Part shown: positions 7,301 through 19,300 of the stretch, one piece after another
Position numbering within the stretch: the stretch's first letter is position 1
Layout of the letters: every line of letters starts with the position of its first letter
Assembly (NCBI GenBank): GCA_027491255.1
Contig: JAIXWM010000105.1
Span: 1-42,065 of the forward strand
Direction of reading: 5' to 3'
DNA: 42,065 nucleotides
Source of the DNA: Rubrivivax sp.
GTDB taxonomy: Bacteria; Pseudomonadota; Gammaproteobacteria; Burkholderiales; Burkholderiaceae_C
Notes under the pieces: model-generated
Databases searched by the model: none
What the model was told of the DNA's origin: nothing
What the model saw: the letters and a program-made list of their open reading frames with translations, nothing else
Position numbers and translations under genes: made by a program

Positions 7301-10300
7301 GTCTGTCAATTCGACGCCGCCGACGAAGATCACCTCCTTGGCGCCCTCGATGATCAGCCGACCCCCTATGACGTGGACGGTCGACTCGAACCGCACGACG
7401 CCCGTAGCGTGGATGACGACATCGCCCTCGACGCTCACAGCTTGTTCGAACACCACGTCGAGTGCGTCGGTGATGCGCAGTTCCTCCAGCGGATCGGAAC
7501 CGCCCGTGACGCCGGTGACGCGCACGTCACCGCCCACGGCCGAAAGGACCAGCGTATCCGCTCCCGGGCTCCCGTCGCCGTTCAGCTTGCCCGTGATGGT
7601 GATCGAACCCTCGGTGGAGGTGAGGCTGGATGATCCTGCCACCTTGACCGAGTCGTTGACGAGGATGTCGCCGACCATCGTGGTGTCGTTGCTGTCCAGG
7701 GTCGTCGTCTGCCCCGGGCCATAGACGGTCAAGTTCACACCGTCGATGTCGCCACCCAGCCGGACGGACCCGCCCGCCTGCGGAGATTTCAACGTCAGCG
7801 GCGAGACGAAGGTGACGCCTTGCCCGACATCGCTGATGATGATCGGCCCGGCGTTGTTGTCGCTGCCCACGACGATCTCCTGGACCGCCAGGCGAGCCGT
7901 GGCAACGGATTCGATGAACAGTCCGCCCGCCGCCGAGCTGCCCGCCGCGCCGATGACGATTGCACCTGTGGCAGGCCCGCCCGAGACATCGTCGAAATGG
8001 CGAATCCGAAGCTCCTCGTCGGGGCTCGCCAGACGCGCGATGTCCGCGGCCATGATCTCGCCCGAGGCCACGACATCCACCCCCAGGGCCTGCCCCGCAG
8101 GAGCGGGGCGGATGACCTGCACCTCGGGGGTGTCGGAAGACAGCTTCATGCCGTCCTTGACGAAGATCTCCCCGTGGAGCGTGATGGTGTCGTTGACCTC
8201 GAAGTACAGATACTCCGCGCGTACCGGCGCCTTGAAGGTCACCCGATCGGCGATGACGACCAGCCCTGTGGCCAGGCCCAGGTCGATCATCGCCTCACCC
8301 TGCGGCGCCTCGACGACGATCTCGTCGCCGATCAGCGTGACCTGACCGACGCCGGGGTCGAAATCGATACGCTCGAATCCGCTGATCGCGCTGCCCGAGC
8401 CCAGCCGCAGCACGTTCCCGGCACTGGAGCGTTCGATCTCCTTGAAGGTCAAGCGCAACTCGTCCTGCCCACTCCCGCTGTCGGCCGTGGCGGAGATGTG
8501 GATCAGGCGCTGGCTCGCGGCGAGCGTGTTGTCCAGCGAGACGTCGTACAGGTCGGCCCCCGCCGTCCTGACGAGTTCGAGGGTCTTCTCGCCGAACTTC
8601 GTCACCGTGAGGGTGTCATTGCGGGGACTCAGCGTGACCGGCCCGAGGTATTGCGAGGCCGTACGCAGGGTGTTGCCGCCCGGATTGAAGATCTCCAGAT
8701 ACGTACCGTTGAAATAGGCTTGCACGCCCGGCGCAGGATCCACCGCCACCAGCTTCAGGGCATGGGGCTCCTGGACCAGCTGCAAGGTGACGCGGTCACT
8801 GACTTGCAGCCCGTCGACCCTGTCGAATGACCCCTCGGCCGACTCGAAGGTCATGATGACGAATTCATCGCCGGCCCGTGGCTCGAACCCTTTGTACATG
8901 ACGACATCGAGCACACCGTCGAGCACCACATGCCCTGCAACCTTGACCTGGTCATGGTTGTCCGGCGCGAAGCCCGGCTGGGCGCCCCCGATCTCGATCT
9001 GCAGCGTGTCGCCGGCGCGGAGTCCCAGGGTCTCGTGTTCCTCGATCCCGGGAGAATGACCCGGCGCACGGAACTGCCCGTTCTGCTGCGACGGGAACAG
9101 CGGTGCCTGGGGTGTCGCGCCGTCAAACCTCACCACGTTCGCGCCCTGTGTGTCGATGATGCGGTTGGCGCCCATCCCGTCCAGGAACACGTAGTAGTCA
9201 TCGCTGGTGCCGCCGATGAGGCGGTTCTGCTCTACACCGGCATAGAACCAGTCGACGCCGCCAACGCCTGTCAGCACGTTCTCGCCACCACCGGACACCA
9301 GCACGTCGTCGCCGGCCGCGCCGGTCAGACGGTCATCACCGCTGCCACCGATGAGAACGACCTTCGAGTTGCTGCCGCTGCGTGCGGTCATGGTGTTGTT
9401 GCCCGAGCGGCTGAGCGCAAGACCACCTGCCCAACCCAGGCGGACGGTGTCGTCGCCGGCACCGGCATCGACATAGACCGGCACATCGTAGAGGGCTGAG
9501 GCGTCCAGCGTGTCGTTGCCCTCGCCGAGCTCGATCACCACCTGAGCGACGCCCTCGTAACGGCGGTAGTACTGGCCGTTGAACTCGACATCGACCACCC
9601 CGCCGTGCCCGCTGAGGACGAATTTCTCGGCGGCGTCAGAGGTGTCGATGTACAGACGGTCGCCCGCGCTGGGGCCTGCATAGAGACGCAGTACGCCGTC
9701 GTTCACTTCACCCAGCCAGGGTTGCGGATTGGGCGCGTTGTAGTCGAGCGTCAGGACCTTGAGCTTGAAGACGTCGACGGCGAACTTCAAGATGCCGATC
9801 TGGGCATACACGCCGCCGACAGCGTAGATGTCGGCAGTCCCGTTGAAGAGATTCTGCGGTCCTGGCAGCACCCATTCAAGAGGGTTGTCCGACGAAAAAT
9901 CGGAGTACAGCAGCATCGTCAGGACTTCCGAGCCGCGGATCTTGCCATCGGCCTTCCAGTCCACACTGCGCACCTGTCCGTCCTTGTCGCGGATCACGGT
10001 CGCGGTCTTCGGGTCGTTCATGTCCAGGCCGATGCCGACCTCGATCGATCCGCGCAGGCCGGCCGAAAAGACATTGAAACCGATACCACCCGACAGACCG
10101 ATCTCGAACGTGAGCGTGGCCTCGTTCTTGTCCACCCCACCCGTGCCAGGGATCGCCCGCCCACCGCGGAACTGAGGCAAGGACAGGTCGCTGACATAGA
10201 ACCCGTCGACGATGTTGAGGAAATTGCCCGTTTCGAAAGCCTTTCGGATGCCGTAGGTGTCCATCCCGAAGGCCAGGTCGATCTGCGCTGAAGCACTACC

Positions 10301-13300
10301 GAAGGCGCCGATGTCGATCGTCGGCACCGTCGTCGGTATGGTTCCCCCGCTGACGATGGGAAGAATGGGAATGATCGCCAGGACAACATCAAAACTGGCC
10401 TGGAAGCTCAACAGAGGCATCTCGTAGGTGAACAGCACGGCATCGCCGCCACTGAGCAGTTGGGCCCAGTTGCCGATGTCGGACACGTATTCCCACATCT
10501 TGAATCCCGAACGCGCCGACGCTGCCGAGCTGGAGCCGTTGGCTCCTTCGCTGATCTCCTTCATCTTGCCCAGGAGTGCCGTCGGCTGAGGCGGCGGGTC
10601 GCCATCCCCCACCAAGTCGTCGATCATCGACGAGCTCTTCCAGCTCACCTGCGGCGATCCGATGCCCATCACATGTCCGAGCATCAGCTGCCCGCCGGCA
10701 TCGGAGATGCTCGCGACGAACTGTGGCAGGCCGAGCACGAACCGCGCCGCGTCGAGGAAGGACCAGTCGATGGTCGGGATCTTCGGCACATCCGGAAGAT
10801 CCAGCTTGTTGACGGTCTGGACGATCAGATCGATCACACCCTTGAGCGTCGGATCCGGCAGCAGCAGATCGAGTCCGGGGATCGGTTCGTACATCGCGTC
10901 GATGATCGGACGAACCGGTTCCACCAGATCGGCAAGCTGTGTGGCGATCGGGCCGAGGAAGTCGGACACGAAGGAACCGAGATCCAGACTCAGGTATTCG
11001 ATGTCGAACGACGGCGAAGCCAACTCCTGACCCAACTGCCAGTCCCAGGCGAAGACGATGTCGCCGCGGAGCTTGGGAAGGATTGGAATTTCAGGGACAT
11101 ATAGCGCGGCTGCGAGTCGCATGTCGGCGCTCAGGCTGAAGTCCAGATCCACCGCCTGATCCAGGTTGCCGAACAGCCCGGCCAAGGTCAGATGACCGAG
11201 ATCATTTCCACGCAGGTCGATGCTGAGGCCGCCACGGATGCCGCTGGGCTGGAAACCTGCTGCCGTATCGGTATCCCGGTCCTCGATGTCGGCCTTCAGG
11301 AACAGGAACTGACCCGAACTCGCGAAAGGTGTGAGCACATCGGGATCGAGTGGTGCCCCATCCAGATAGAGCGCGACGTCGAATTCGAACTCCTGATCGG
11401 AAGCATCTTCGTTGGTCTTGAGGTAGAAGCCATCTTTGGCTGAAAGACCGAAGCCGAAGTCGAAGGACCAGTCGACGCCGACGGCGAACCCGCCGTCAAT
11501 CTCGAAGGCGATTCCCGGGATCGAAAAGTCCAGCGGAATGTCGATGCCGCCACCCAGGATGCGTCCGCCAAGGCGAGCCTGTACCTGAAGAGCATCGGCC
11601 AGCGCAGGTAGGTCCATGCCTGGGTGCCAGCCGTCGATGCGCACGCCGCTCTCGTCGAACACACCCAGGTCGATATCGGACAGGTCGATGACACCATCTT
11701 CATTGCCGTCCTGCAGGATCCCCAGGCGGGAGAAGGTGTCGTACAGCGTGGCCTGAAGGAGGTTCAGTACCGCACCTTCACCGCTGAGTTGCGTGCGCAG
11801 ATCCAGGAGCAATCCGCCACGCAGGTCAGCGATCATGGTGCCAGCCTGTTGCAGCTTGCCGCCAATCAGGGGGATGTCGGCAGCAAGGCTGTCCTCGAAC
11901 ATGTCCTGCAGGATGCCCAAGCCCAGATCGATCCCGTCGAGCAGTGGCGTGGGATCGTTGAGCAGTTCCAGCAGCAGTCCGTTCCCATTGCCGATGTCGG
12001 CGAGGTCCTCGATGAGGCCGGCGATGTCGGGCAGCTCGAAAAGGATGGGCGGGCTGGCGCCTCGGGCATCGTCACCGGCCAGATGCAGGAGCAACTGACG
12101 CAATCCGTCATTGCCATAGACGGGGTTGGTCTGCACGGTGAGGTCGCCGAGAGCCACCTTCTTCGCGCCCAACAGTGCCACCAAGGGCATGTCCACGGAG
12201 AAGCCGCCTTTCAGATCGACCTGGGCCATGTCCTCCTTGTCGTAGCGCACGGTCAGACTGGCGCCCCGGCCCGCGTTCGACGGATCGGCACCGCTGCTGC
12301 GGTCCAGCACGCCATCGCGGTCCAGGACAACGTGTCCGCCCAAGACGCCGAGCCCCAGGCCGCCGAGGTCGAACTTCAGGTTCAGGTCGTCGCCGACGAA
12401 GCGCGCTGCGAGCGTCAAGCTCGTGTCCTCGCTCAGCGAGACAAGTTCTTCGCTGCCCGTGCGGTTTCGGCCTGGTAGCGCAATCTCGAAAGCCACGACG
12501 AGGTCGGCACTGAGTTCGAGTGCCACCTTGGCACCCGCGTTCGTGTTGACCAGGCGGCTGAGGGCCCCGTCGGCAGGCAAGCCCGCCAGCGCGAGCAACT
12601 GGTCGACGTCGATGGCGACGTCTGTCGTCGAGGCGTATTGCGCCCCGAGGTTCAGCCGCACGTCCAACACCCCGCGCTGGGCATCGACCGACATCACGAA
12701 CAGGTCAGGATCATTGATTCCCAAGGCCCTTTCGATCGTCAGTTCGGCCTCCTGGAAGAAGGCTGACGGTGACCCGCCCGCCTCCTCGACCCGGGCCAGG
12801 AAAGCGTCGCTCACATCGAGCAACTCGCTCAGCGAACGATCGATGATGGGCAGGGTCTGGGTGTAGAAGGGCTGATCCGCGACCACCTGGGTCACGACGG
12901 AGATCCCGGTGCGCAAGCCGGCGATGATGTCCTCGAAACCGAGGTTGCTGACGTCAAGGGCCTTGCCCAGGTCAGGCAGGACCGCGACGATCTCGTTGCC
13001 CTCGAGTCGACCGTCCTCGACCCACTGCGCCAGATCGAACGAGAGATCGTCCACGACCGTGAACGTGGAGAAGTCCAGGAGGTCCTGGACGTAGAGTGCG
13101 ATCTCCAGTTCAGGCGCGAGTTCGACATCCAGGACGCTCCCGTCGACACTCAGGCCGCGCAAGCGGGCATATGCGTTGCCGTCAACATCGACTCGGAAGT
13201 CATCCAGGCCGTCTCCGGCAAGCAACTGCTGGAAGGTGAAGCGGGCACTGTCGTCATCGGTCGAGCCTTCGGCATCGCGGTCGAGCCGCAGGCTCAAGTC

Positions 13301-16300
13301 GGCATGCAGGCCGACGCCGGAGCCACTGCCCACACCGCCGGCATTCATGCGCAGGAATCCAAGGCCCACCGTGACCTCCAGATCCTGGACGTCGAGATCG
13401 AGTGCTCCCTCGAGCCGCAGTCGATCGATGGCAAAGCCGACTTCGTTCGGCCGCAGGCTCAGGATGAAGTCCACGCCGGCTGACAAACCCAGGTCGAAGC
13501 TTCCCGTGGCGGTGGTCGACAGTGACAGCGCATCGCCGAGGTCGAGACCGAGGTCGATCGGGGTGGCGATGTCGACAAGGTCCGCACTGAAGACGATGGG
13601 CAGCCGCAGGTCGCCTGTGGCGAGGTCGAAACTTGCCTGTTGTCCCGCCCCCAGCACCCCGGAGGCGTTCAGCGCCGCGACGAATTCCTGGATCGTCGAG
13701 ATCCGCTCGGTAGGCTTCTGAATGCGGAAGGCCTGAGCATTGTTGCCAGCCGGGAACAGGCCCCCCACCGTCAGGGACAGCCCATCCTGCGCCACGCCCG
13801 CGATCTTCACCGGCCTGGCCGTGCCCTCCAGGTACAGCATCTGGCCGACCAGGCTCGGCGTGAACGCGCCGCCGCCGAAGCCGCCGGAGGTGATGCTCAG
13901 GACGTTCCCGCCCTCGGTAATCTTCCCGACGCCCGCGCCGAGTTCGACGACGGGGCGGTTGAAGTCGATCCGGTCGATGACCTGACTCTGGAACAAGCCT
14001 GCGAGGTCGAGCAGGCTGCCCAGCGACTCCGACACGAAGGGCAGTTGGCCCAGGCCCATCGCATCGAGGTCGATGGATTCGACGTAATCGAGCAGTTCGG
14101 GTAGCGCCAGGATCAGGCGCTCGGTCGTGAATCCATTGAAGCCGAGGAAGCTGTCGAAGTTCCGGGTCTGCAGGCTGCTGAAGACCGAGCCACTGAAGAC
14201 CGAGCCGTCCAAGGTGACCCGCGCCTGGTTTTGCGGATCGCTCAACTCGACGCCTGCGACCGATGCGAATACCGGCAGATCGACCTGAACCCGATCGGTG
14301 ACGTCGTAGTCGAAGCGCCCATCGACGAAGGAGGCGCTCACACCGAAATCGGCCGAGAACGAACCCTTGGGACCCACCGGACGCCCCACACTGACCGCCA
14401 ACGGCCCGATCAGCGCATCCAGCACCACGTCATCGGCAGAGACCTCCGCCAGGATGCCGAGCTCGTCCATCTTGAAGCTGGTCTGCAGGCCGAGGGTCTC
14501 GAACTGGCTCCAGTCGAGTGCGAAGGCCATGTCGACCGTCGCCGTCACGCGAGCCTGCAGGTCCAGATTCGCGCCGAAGCGCAGCCCGATGTCTTCGAAG
14601 CCGGCGGACAGGTCCACCGGCACCGCCGCCTCGAAGTCGAGTTTCCCGTCGAATACCAGGCGCAGTCCCTTCTTGTCGAAGCTGAAGGACAAGCCCGGTC
14701 CTTGCGCCTGGCCACCGACCTGCGGCAGCCAGTGCGTCTGGAGGTAGGTATTGAGACCGCCCAGCGTGGGCGTGCCGCCGACGATCGTCGGCGTCGGCAG
14801 GTTCGGGAACGCGCTCGGCTCGAGGTAGGCGTGGATGTAGTCCCCGAGAGCCAGCACCGAAGCCAGGCCGGTCAGTTCACCCAGGCGCACGCCCAGCAGG
14901 GGCAGCGGTTCGGCCTGTGCGAGCTCCGCGCGTTGCGCGCTCAGCGGCTCGGCCAGATCGATCAGCGCCTCGCGCAGGACGCCGCCGATGGACAGGTCGG
15001 CGCCCTCACCGAGGTGGATGCTGGGGGCGTCGCTGCCGTCGACGAAGACGACGTCGATCGTTCCCGTGCCGGTCGCGATGTGTTCGTCGACGGCTGCACC
15101 TGTGCGGTTGAGCCCGATGTTCAGCGGCGCAACCAGTTCGATGCCGTCGAAGAGCTGGATTGCGGCCAGGCCCGAGGCCTGCACAGCCCAGCCGCCGTCG
15201 TCCTGGATGACCAGGCCGATCTGACCGTCATAGAGGCCGGCACTGACCTCGCCGACCTCGACCTCGGCCTTCAGGTCCCTGCCGCCAACCTGTATCTCGC
15301 CGCCGTCGAGTGTGAAGACGAAGCTGCCCTGCACGTCGACGAGACCGGCCAGGCCGATCTCGAGCTCACCGGCCAGACGCAGGTCCACTTCAGGAATTTC
15401 GAGCTTGGCTGCCGTCGGCAGCTGAGAAGACAGTCGAGCGAAGTCGATGACGCGCCCATCCACCCCCACATTGGCCTGCACGAACAGTCCACCGGCGTTC
15501 AGATTCAGGCCCTGGACGCCCTCGAGCGCAACCCTGTTGGCACCTGCAGACAGCCCGTAGTACACGTCGCCCGAATCGGTCTGCCCGAGCACGAGGTCCA
15601 GGCTGGCGTCCTCGATCACGACCGCGACGCCGCCGACTCCGGCCCGGATGTCTATGTCGTCGGACACCAGCGTGGTCACCGTCATCACCGCAGTGCTGCC
15701 GTCGCTGAGAACGACCTCAAGGTCCTGCGCGGAGGCCATCGCCACGCGACCGGACATGCTGACCCAGTCGCCCAAGCGGATCTCGACATCGACGCCCAGG
15801 GAGAAGAAGGCACCGCGTGACCCGGCGAAGTCCAGGGTCACCACATCGCCACCGGGCAGAGGCAGCGACGCGGGCGCGCTCTTCCAGTCGAGCACTTCGG
15901 TATCGCTCGCGCCTCCCGCAGCCTGGTTGAACTGCACCCCCAGCGACGTGGCCGTCACGCTGAGGCCGTCCACGAGGGGCAGGCCCAGATCGACATTCAC
16001 ATCGGGCGTTGCTGCGTTGGCATCCATCGCAGTCCAGCTGCGCGCCTGCTGCCCAGCCGCCGGGTGAGCCTCGGTGTAGAGCGCCAGGCCCAGGCGCATC
16101 CCCGTGAGACCGACCGATGCCGGAACGCCGCCGCCGAGCGCCAGGTCCAGCGTCGTCTCGAGATCGCTCGCGGCCGCCATCAGGGCGTCCACGACGACCT
16201 GCTCCGTTCCCACCTTTACCGTCTTGCGCCCCAGTGTCAGCAGCACATGGCCTGAGGCGGAGAAGTCGTCACCGACTTCCAACTCGAAGGACCCCGAGGC

Positions 16301-19300
16301 CTCGAGCAGCGGGCCGCTGAAGTCCAGCGTTGCCGCAGGGGCGGCCGCGGGGCCGGACTGCTCGGGCGCCGTGCGCCAGTCCAGCGTCGCCAGGTCCGAC
16401 CGCTCCACCAGGCGTGTGGCGCCCTGGCCGATCTCCAGTCCCAGGGCGCGGTTGAGCTTCAGATGCACATCGCGGCCCTCGGCCGTCAGGCCGAACGCCT
16501 CGGACCCGATGATCCCTGCCGAATTGGCGTGGCCATCCAGGCTCAGCCATGCCCGGGGGTCGACCGCGTCCGGCGCGGCGCCGGTCCCTGCGAGGTCGGC
16601 CAGCGCCCAGACCAGCACGAAGTCCAGGCCCTGGGCCTCGACGCCGATGGCGCCGGCACTGCCGGCGCCGGCACCGACGAAGGCATCGACGCCCGCGCCC
16701 GACAGGCGCATCACGTCGGCCACCACGGTGGTGCCGTCTTCGAGCTTCAGAGACCGCCCACTGGCCAGTTCGAAGCCGACCGTGCCGCTGAGACGCAGCA
16801 CGTCGCCCAGCACGACGTCCACGTCACCCGTGACGGCCAGGCGCGCGCCCCGATCGGCCGCCAGATCGATGTCGAGCGTCGAACGGGGCCCCGTGGAGAC
16901 CGCCAGCGGCAGGGCTGCGAAGTCCACCAGCGAGCCGTCGTCGGCCGCGCGCAGGATCTCCACCTGGATCGACTGGGCCGACAGACCCAGACCGTCGACG
17001 CCCACCAGGGCGAACTCACCCGCGGCGGCCTGCGCCGCCAGCCACTGCCGCTCACCGTCGCTGAGCAGGGCCAGCGCGAAGTCGACGTCGCTGAGGGAGA
17101 AGCCCATGGCCTGGCCATTGACCAGATCGGGCAGGCCGTTGCCGTCGGCATCCGGCCCCGAGCGGTAAGGGCCGTCGATGCCGGCGAACATGTCCAGCCC
17201 GGATCCACCCAGGGTCAGTGCCTGCACATCGGTCGATACGGTGTCACCGGCGAGCCGGACCTTGCGCGTGGATTTCTCGAACCCGAGCTCGCCGTCAACG
17301 TGCAGATAGTCGCCGATGACAATCTGCAGACCGCCGCCGACGCGCAGCAGTTCGCCGCGCCGGCCGTCGATTGCCAGGGTCGTGCTCGAGTCCTCACCCG
17401 TCACCACGCCCATGGGCCGCGCGCGGAAATCCACCACGCTGTCCGCCGTCGTGGCGCCGTCGCGCAGGCCGGTGACCAGGTTCACGTCGACGACGACATC
17501 GGTGGCCGCCAGCGTCATGTCCGGCAGGCCCACGGCCCGGACCTCGGTGGCGCTGGCGTGCAGTGCCGTCCAGCGGGCATCGCCGACGCTGGACTGGACC
17601 GCTGCGAAGGTCGGCGCGTCGCGGTCGGGCGCCAGCAGAGCGAGCGCGAAGTCCACGCCACCCAGCCACAGGCCCACCGCCTGGTCGTTCACCGGCCCCC
17701 CGTTGCCATCCTGGTAGGGCCCGTCGATCCCCGCGAAGGCCTGGAGACCTTGGCCGCCGACGGTCAGTGCGTCGACGGCGACCTTCGTGCCATCGGCCAG
17801 CACCACGTCGCGCGTCGACTGCTCGAAGCCGAGCGAGCCGCAGACGTGGAAGAAGTCACCGACGGCGACCTCGAAGTCACCGGCGACCCGGACCACCTCG
17901 CCCAGCTTGCCGTCCACGCGGAGCGTGCGACGGATGTCGGCGCCGGTCTCGTCCGAGCCGGTGAGCACCTCGACCCCGCTGCGGGCCAGATCGACGACCA
18001 GACCGCGCGTGTCGGCGCCCGACATCTGCCCGTTGACGAGGTTGATGTTCACCATCACGTCGCTGGCCTGCAGCGTCAAGGCGTCGACGCCGACGAAGGC
18101 GACCTCGCCCGCGGTGGCCTCCAGGGCCGTCCAGCGCAGCGGCAGCAGCGATTCCGCCTGACCGGCCTGTGCGCTCATCAGCGCCAGACCGAATTCCACG
18201 TCGGACAACGACACGCCCAGCGCGGCGGGATTGACCGGAGCATCGGCGCTGCTGCGGTACGGGCCGTTCAGGCCGGCGAATGCATCGATCCCGCTGCCAC
18301 CGATGCCCAGGTAGTCGGCCTGGACCTTGCGCCCATCGGCCAGCGTGACCTCGCGCGTATGCTTCTCGACCGCCAGCGTGCCGTCGACGTGGAAGAAGTC
18401 TGCCACCGCCAGCTCGAACTCGCCCGTGGCCCGCAGCGACACGCCCAGGTCGCCATCCATGGCCAGGGTGCGTGCGCTCTGGCTGCCGGTGCTCACCGCC
18501 AGCGACGTCGCGCCGGCCGCGAAGTCGACCACGAAGGTGTCGGCGTCCTGCCCGACGGCCAGACCGTCGACCCGGTTCACCGCCACGCCCAGGCGGCTGG
18601 CGTGGGCGGTGACACCGTCCACACCCACCATCGCGGCCTCAGTCGCGCCAGCCTCCAGCGCCGTCCACTGGACGCCCCGGGCGGGGCCCGAGTCGGCCCG
18701 CGACCACGCCATCATCAAGGCGAACTCCGCACCCGACACGCTGAGACCGATCGCATCCGGGTTCATGCCGTCGGGCAGGCCGTCGTCGTTGGCGTCGGCG
18801 CCCGTCCGGTAGGGCCCGCCGATGCCGACGAAGGCATCGAGTCCGGTCCCGCCGACGGTCAGCACGTCGGCCACGACCGTCGTCGCGGCCTTCCCTGGCT
18901 GGCCATCGGACAGCGTCAGGGTCTGGCGGGACTTCTCGATCGCGACGTCCCCCTCGAGGTACACGAAATCCGCCACCTGGATCGTGAAGCCGCCGGCCGC
19001 ACGCACGACCTCGCCGAGGTCGCCGTCGATGTCCAGGCGCAGGCTGCGGTTCGTGCCGGTGACGACATCGAAGGCCCCCTGCGAGAAGTCGATGACCTGG
19101 GACTCGTCGTCGCTGCCTCCGACCTGGTTGATCGTCACCGACAGGTCACGCGGCGCGAACACCACGTCCTCGGGCAGGCCGACCATCACGTCCACCCGCC
19201 CCACACTGGCTTGCAGAGCAGTCCAGGACTGTCCGTTCAGCGAGCGGTCCTGCGCGTCCTTCTGCCCGGGCTTGGCCGCGAACAGCGCCAGGCCGAACTC

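Larger units (their letters stand above)
9560..15100 (-). other. Amphipathic beta-rich section of the giant protein
   Basis: About 1,850 residues differ from the neighbouring repeats. There are long alternating hydrophobic/acidic strands (LDLDVQDLEVTVGLGFL, VELAPELEIALYVQDLL, DLDFSLSADMRLAAALYVP) with short helical inserts such as LADLVEPVRPIIDAMYEPIPG. It includes three copies of a Pro-hydrophobic motif and one EF-hand-like loop, listed separately. I recognise no named domain. The alternation suggests large beta sheets or grooves with a hydrophobic face; a lipid- or matrix-contacting role is only a guess. Confidence 0.5.

Noticed and set aside
4139..7633. Very long open frame (over 1,100 codons) on the plus strand opposite the giant gene
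   Set aside because: Its product is dominated by Arg, His, Gln, Ala and Asp in a pattern expected from the complement of a GC-rich repeat gene. It shows no domain and has no ribosome binding site. Similar antisense frames at 16463-19390, 20588-23641, 22026-25103, 26570-29554 and 36386-39622 are rejected for the same reason.
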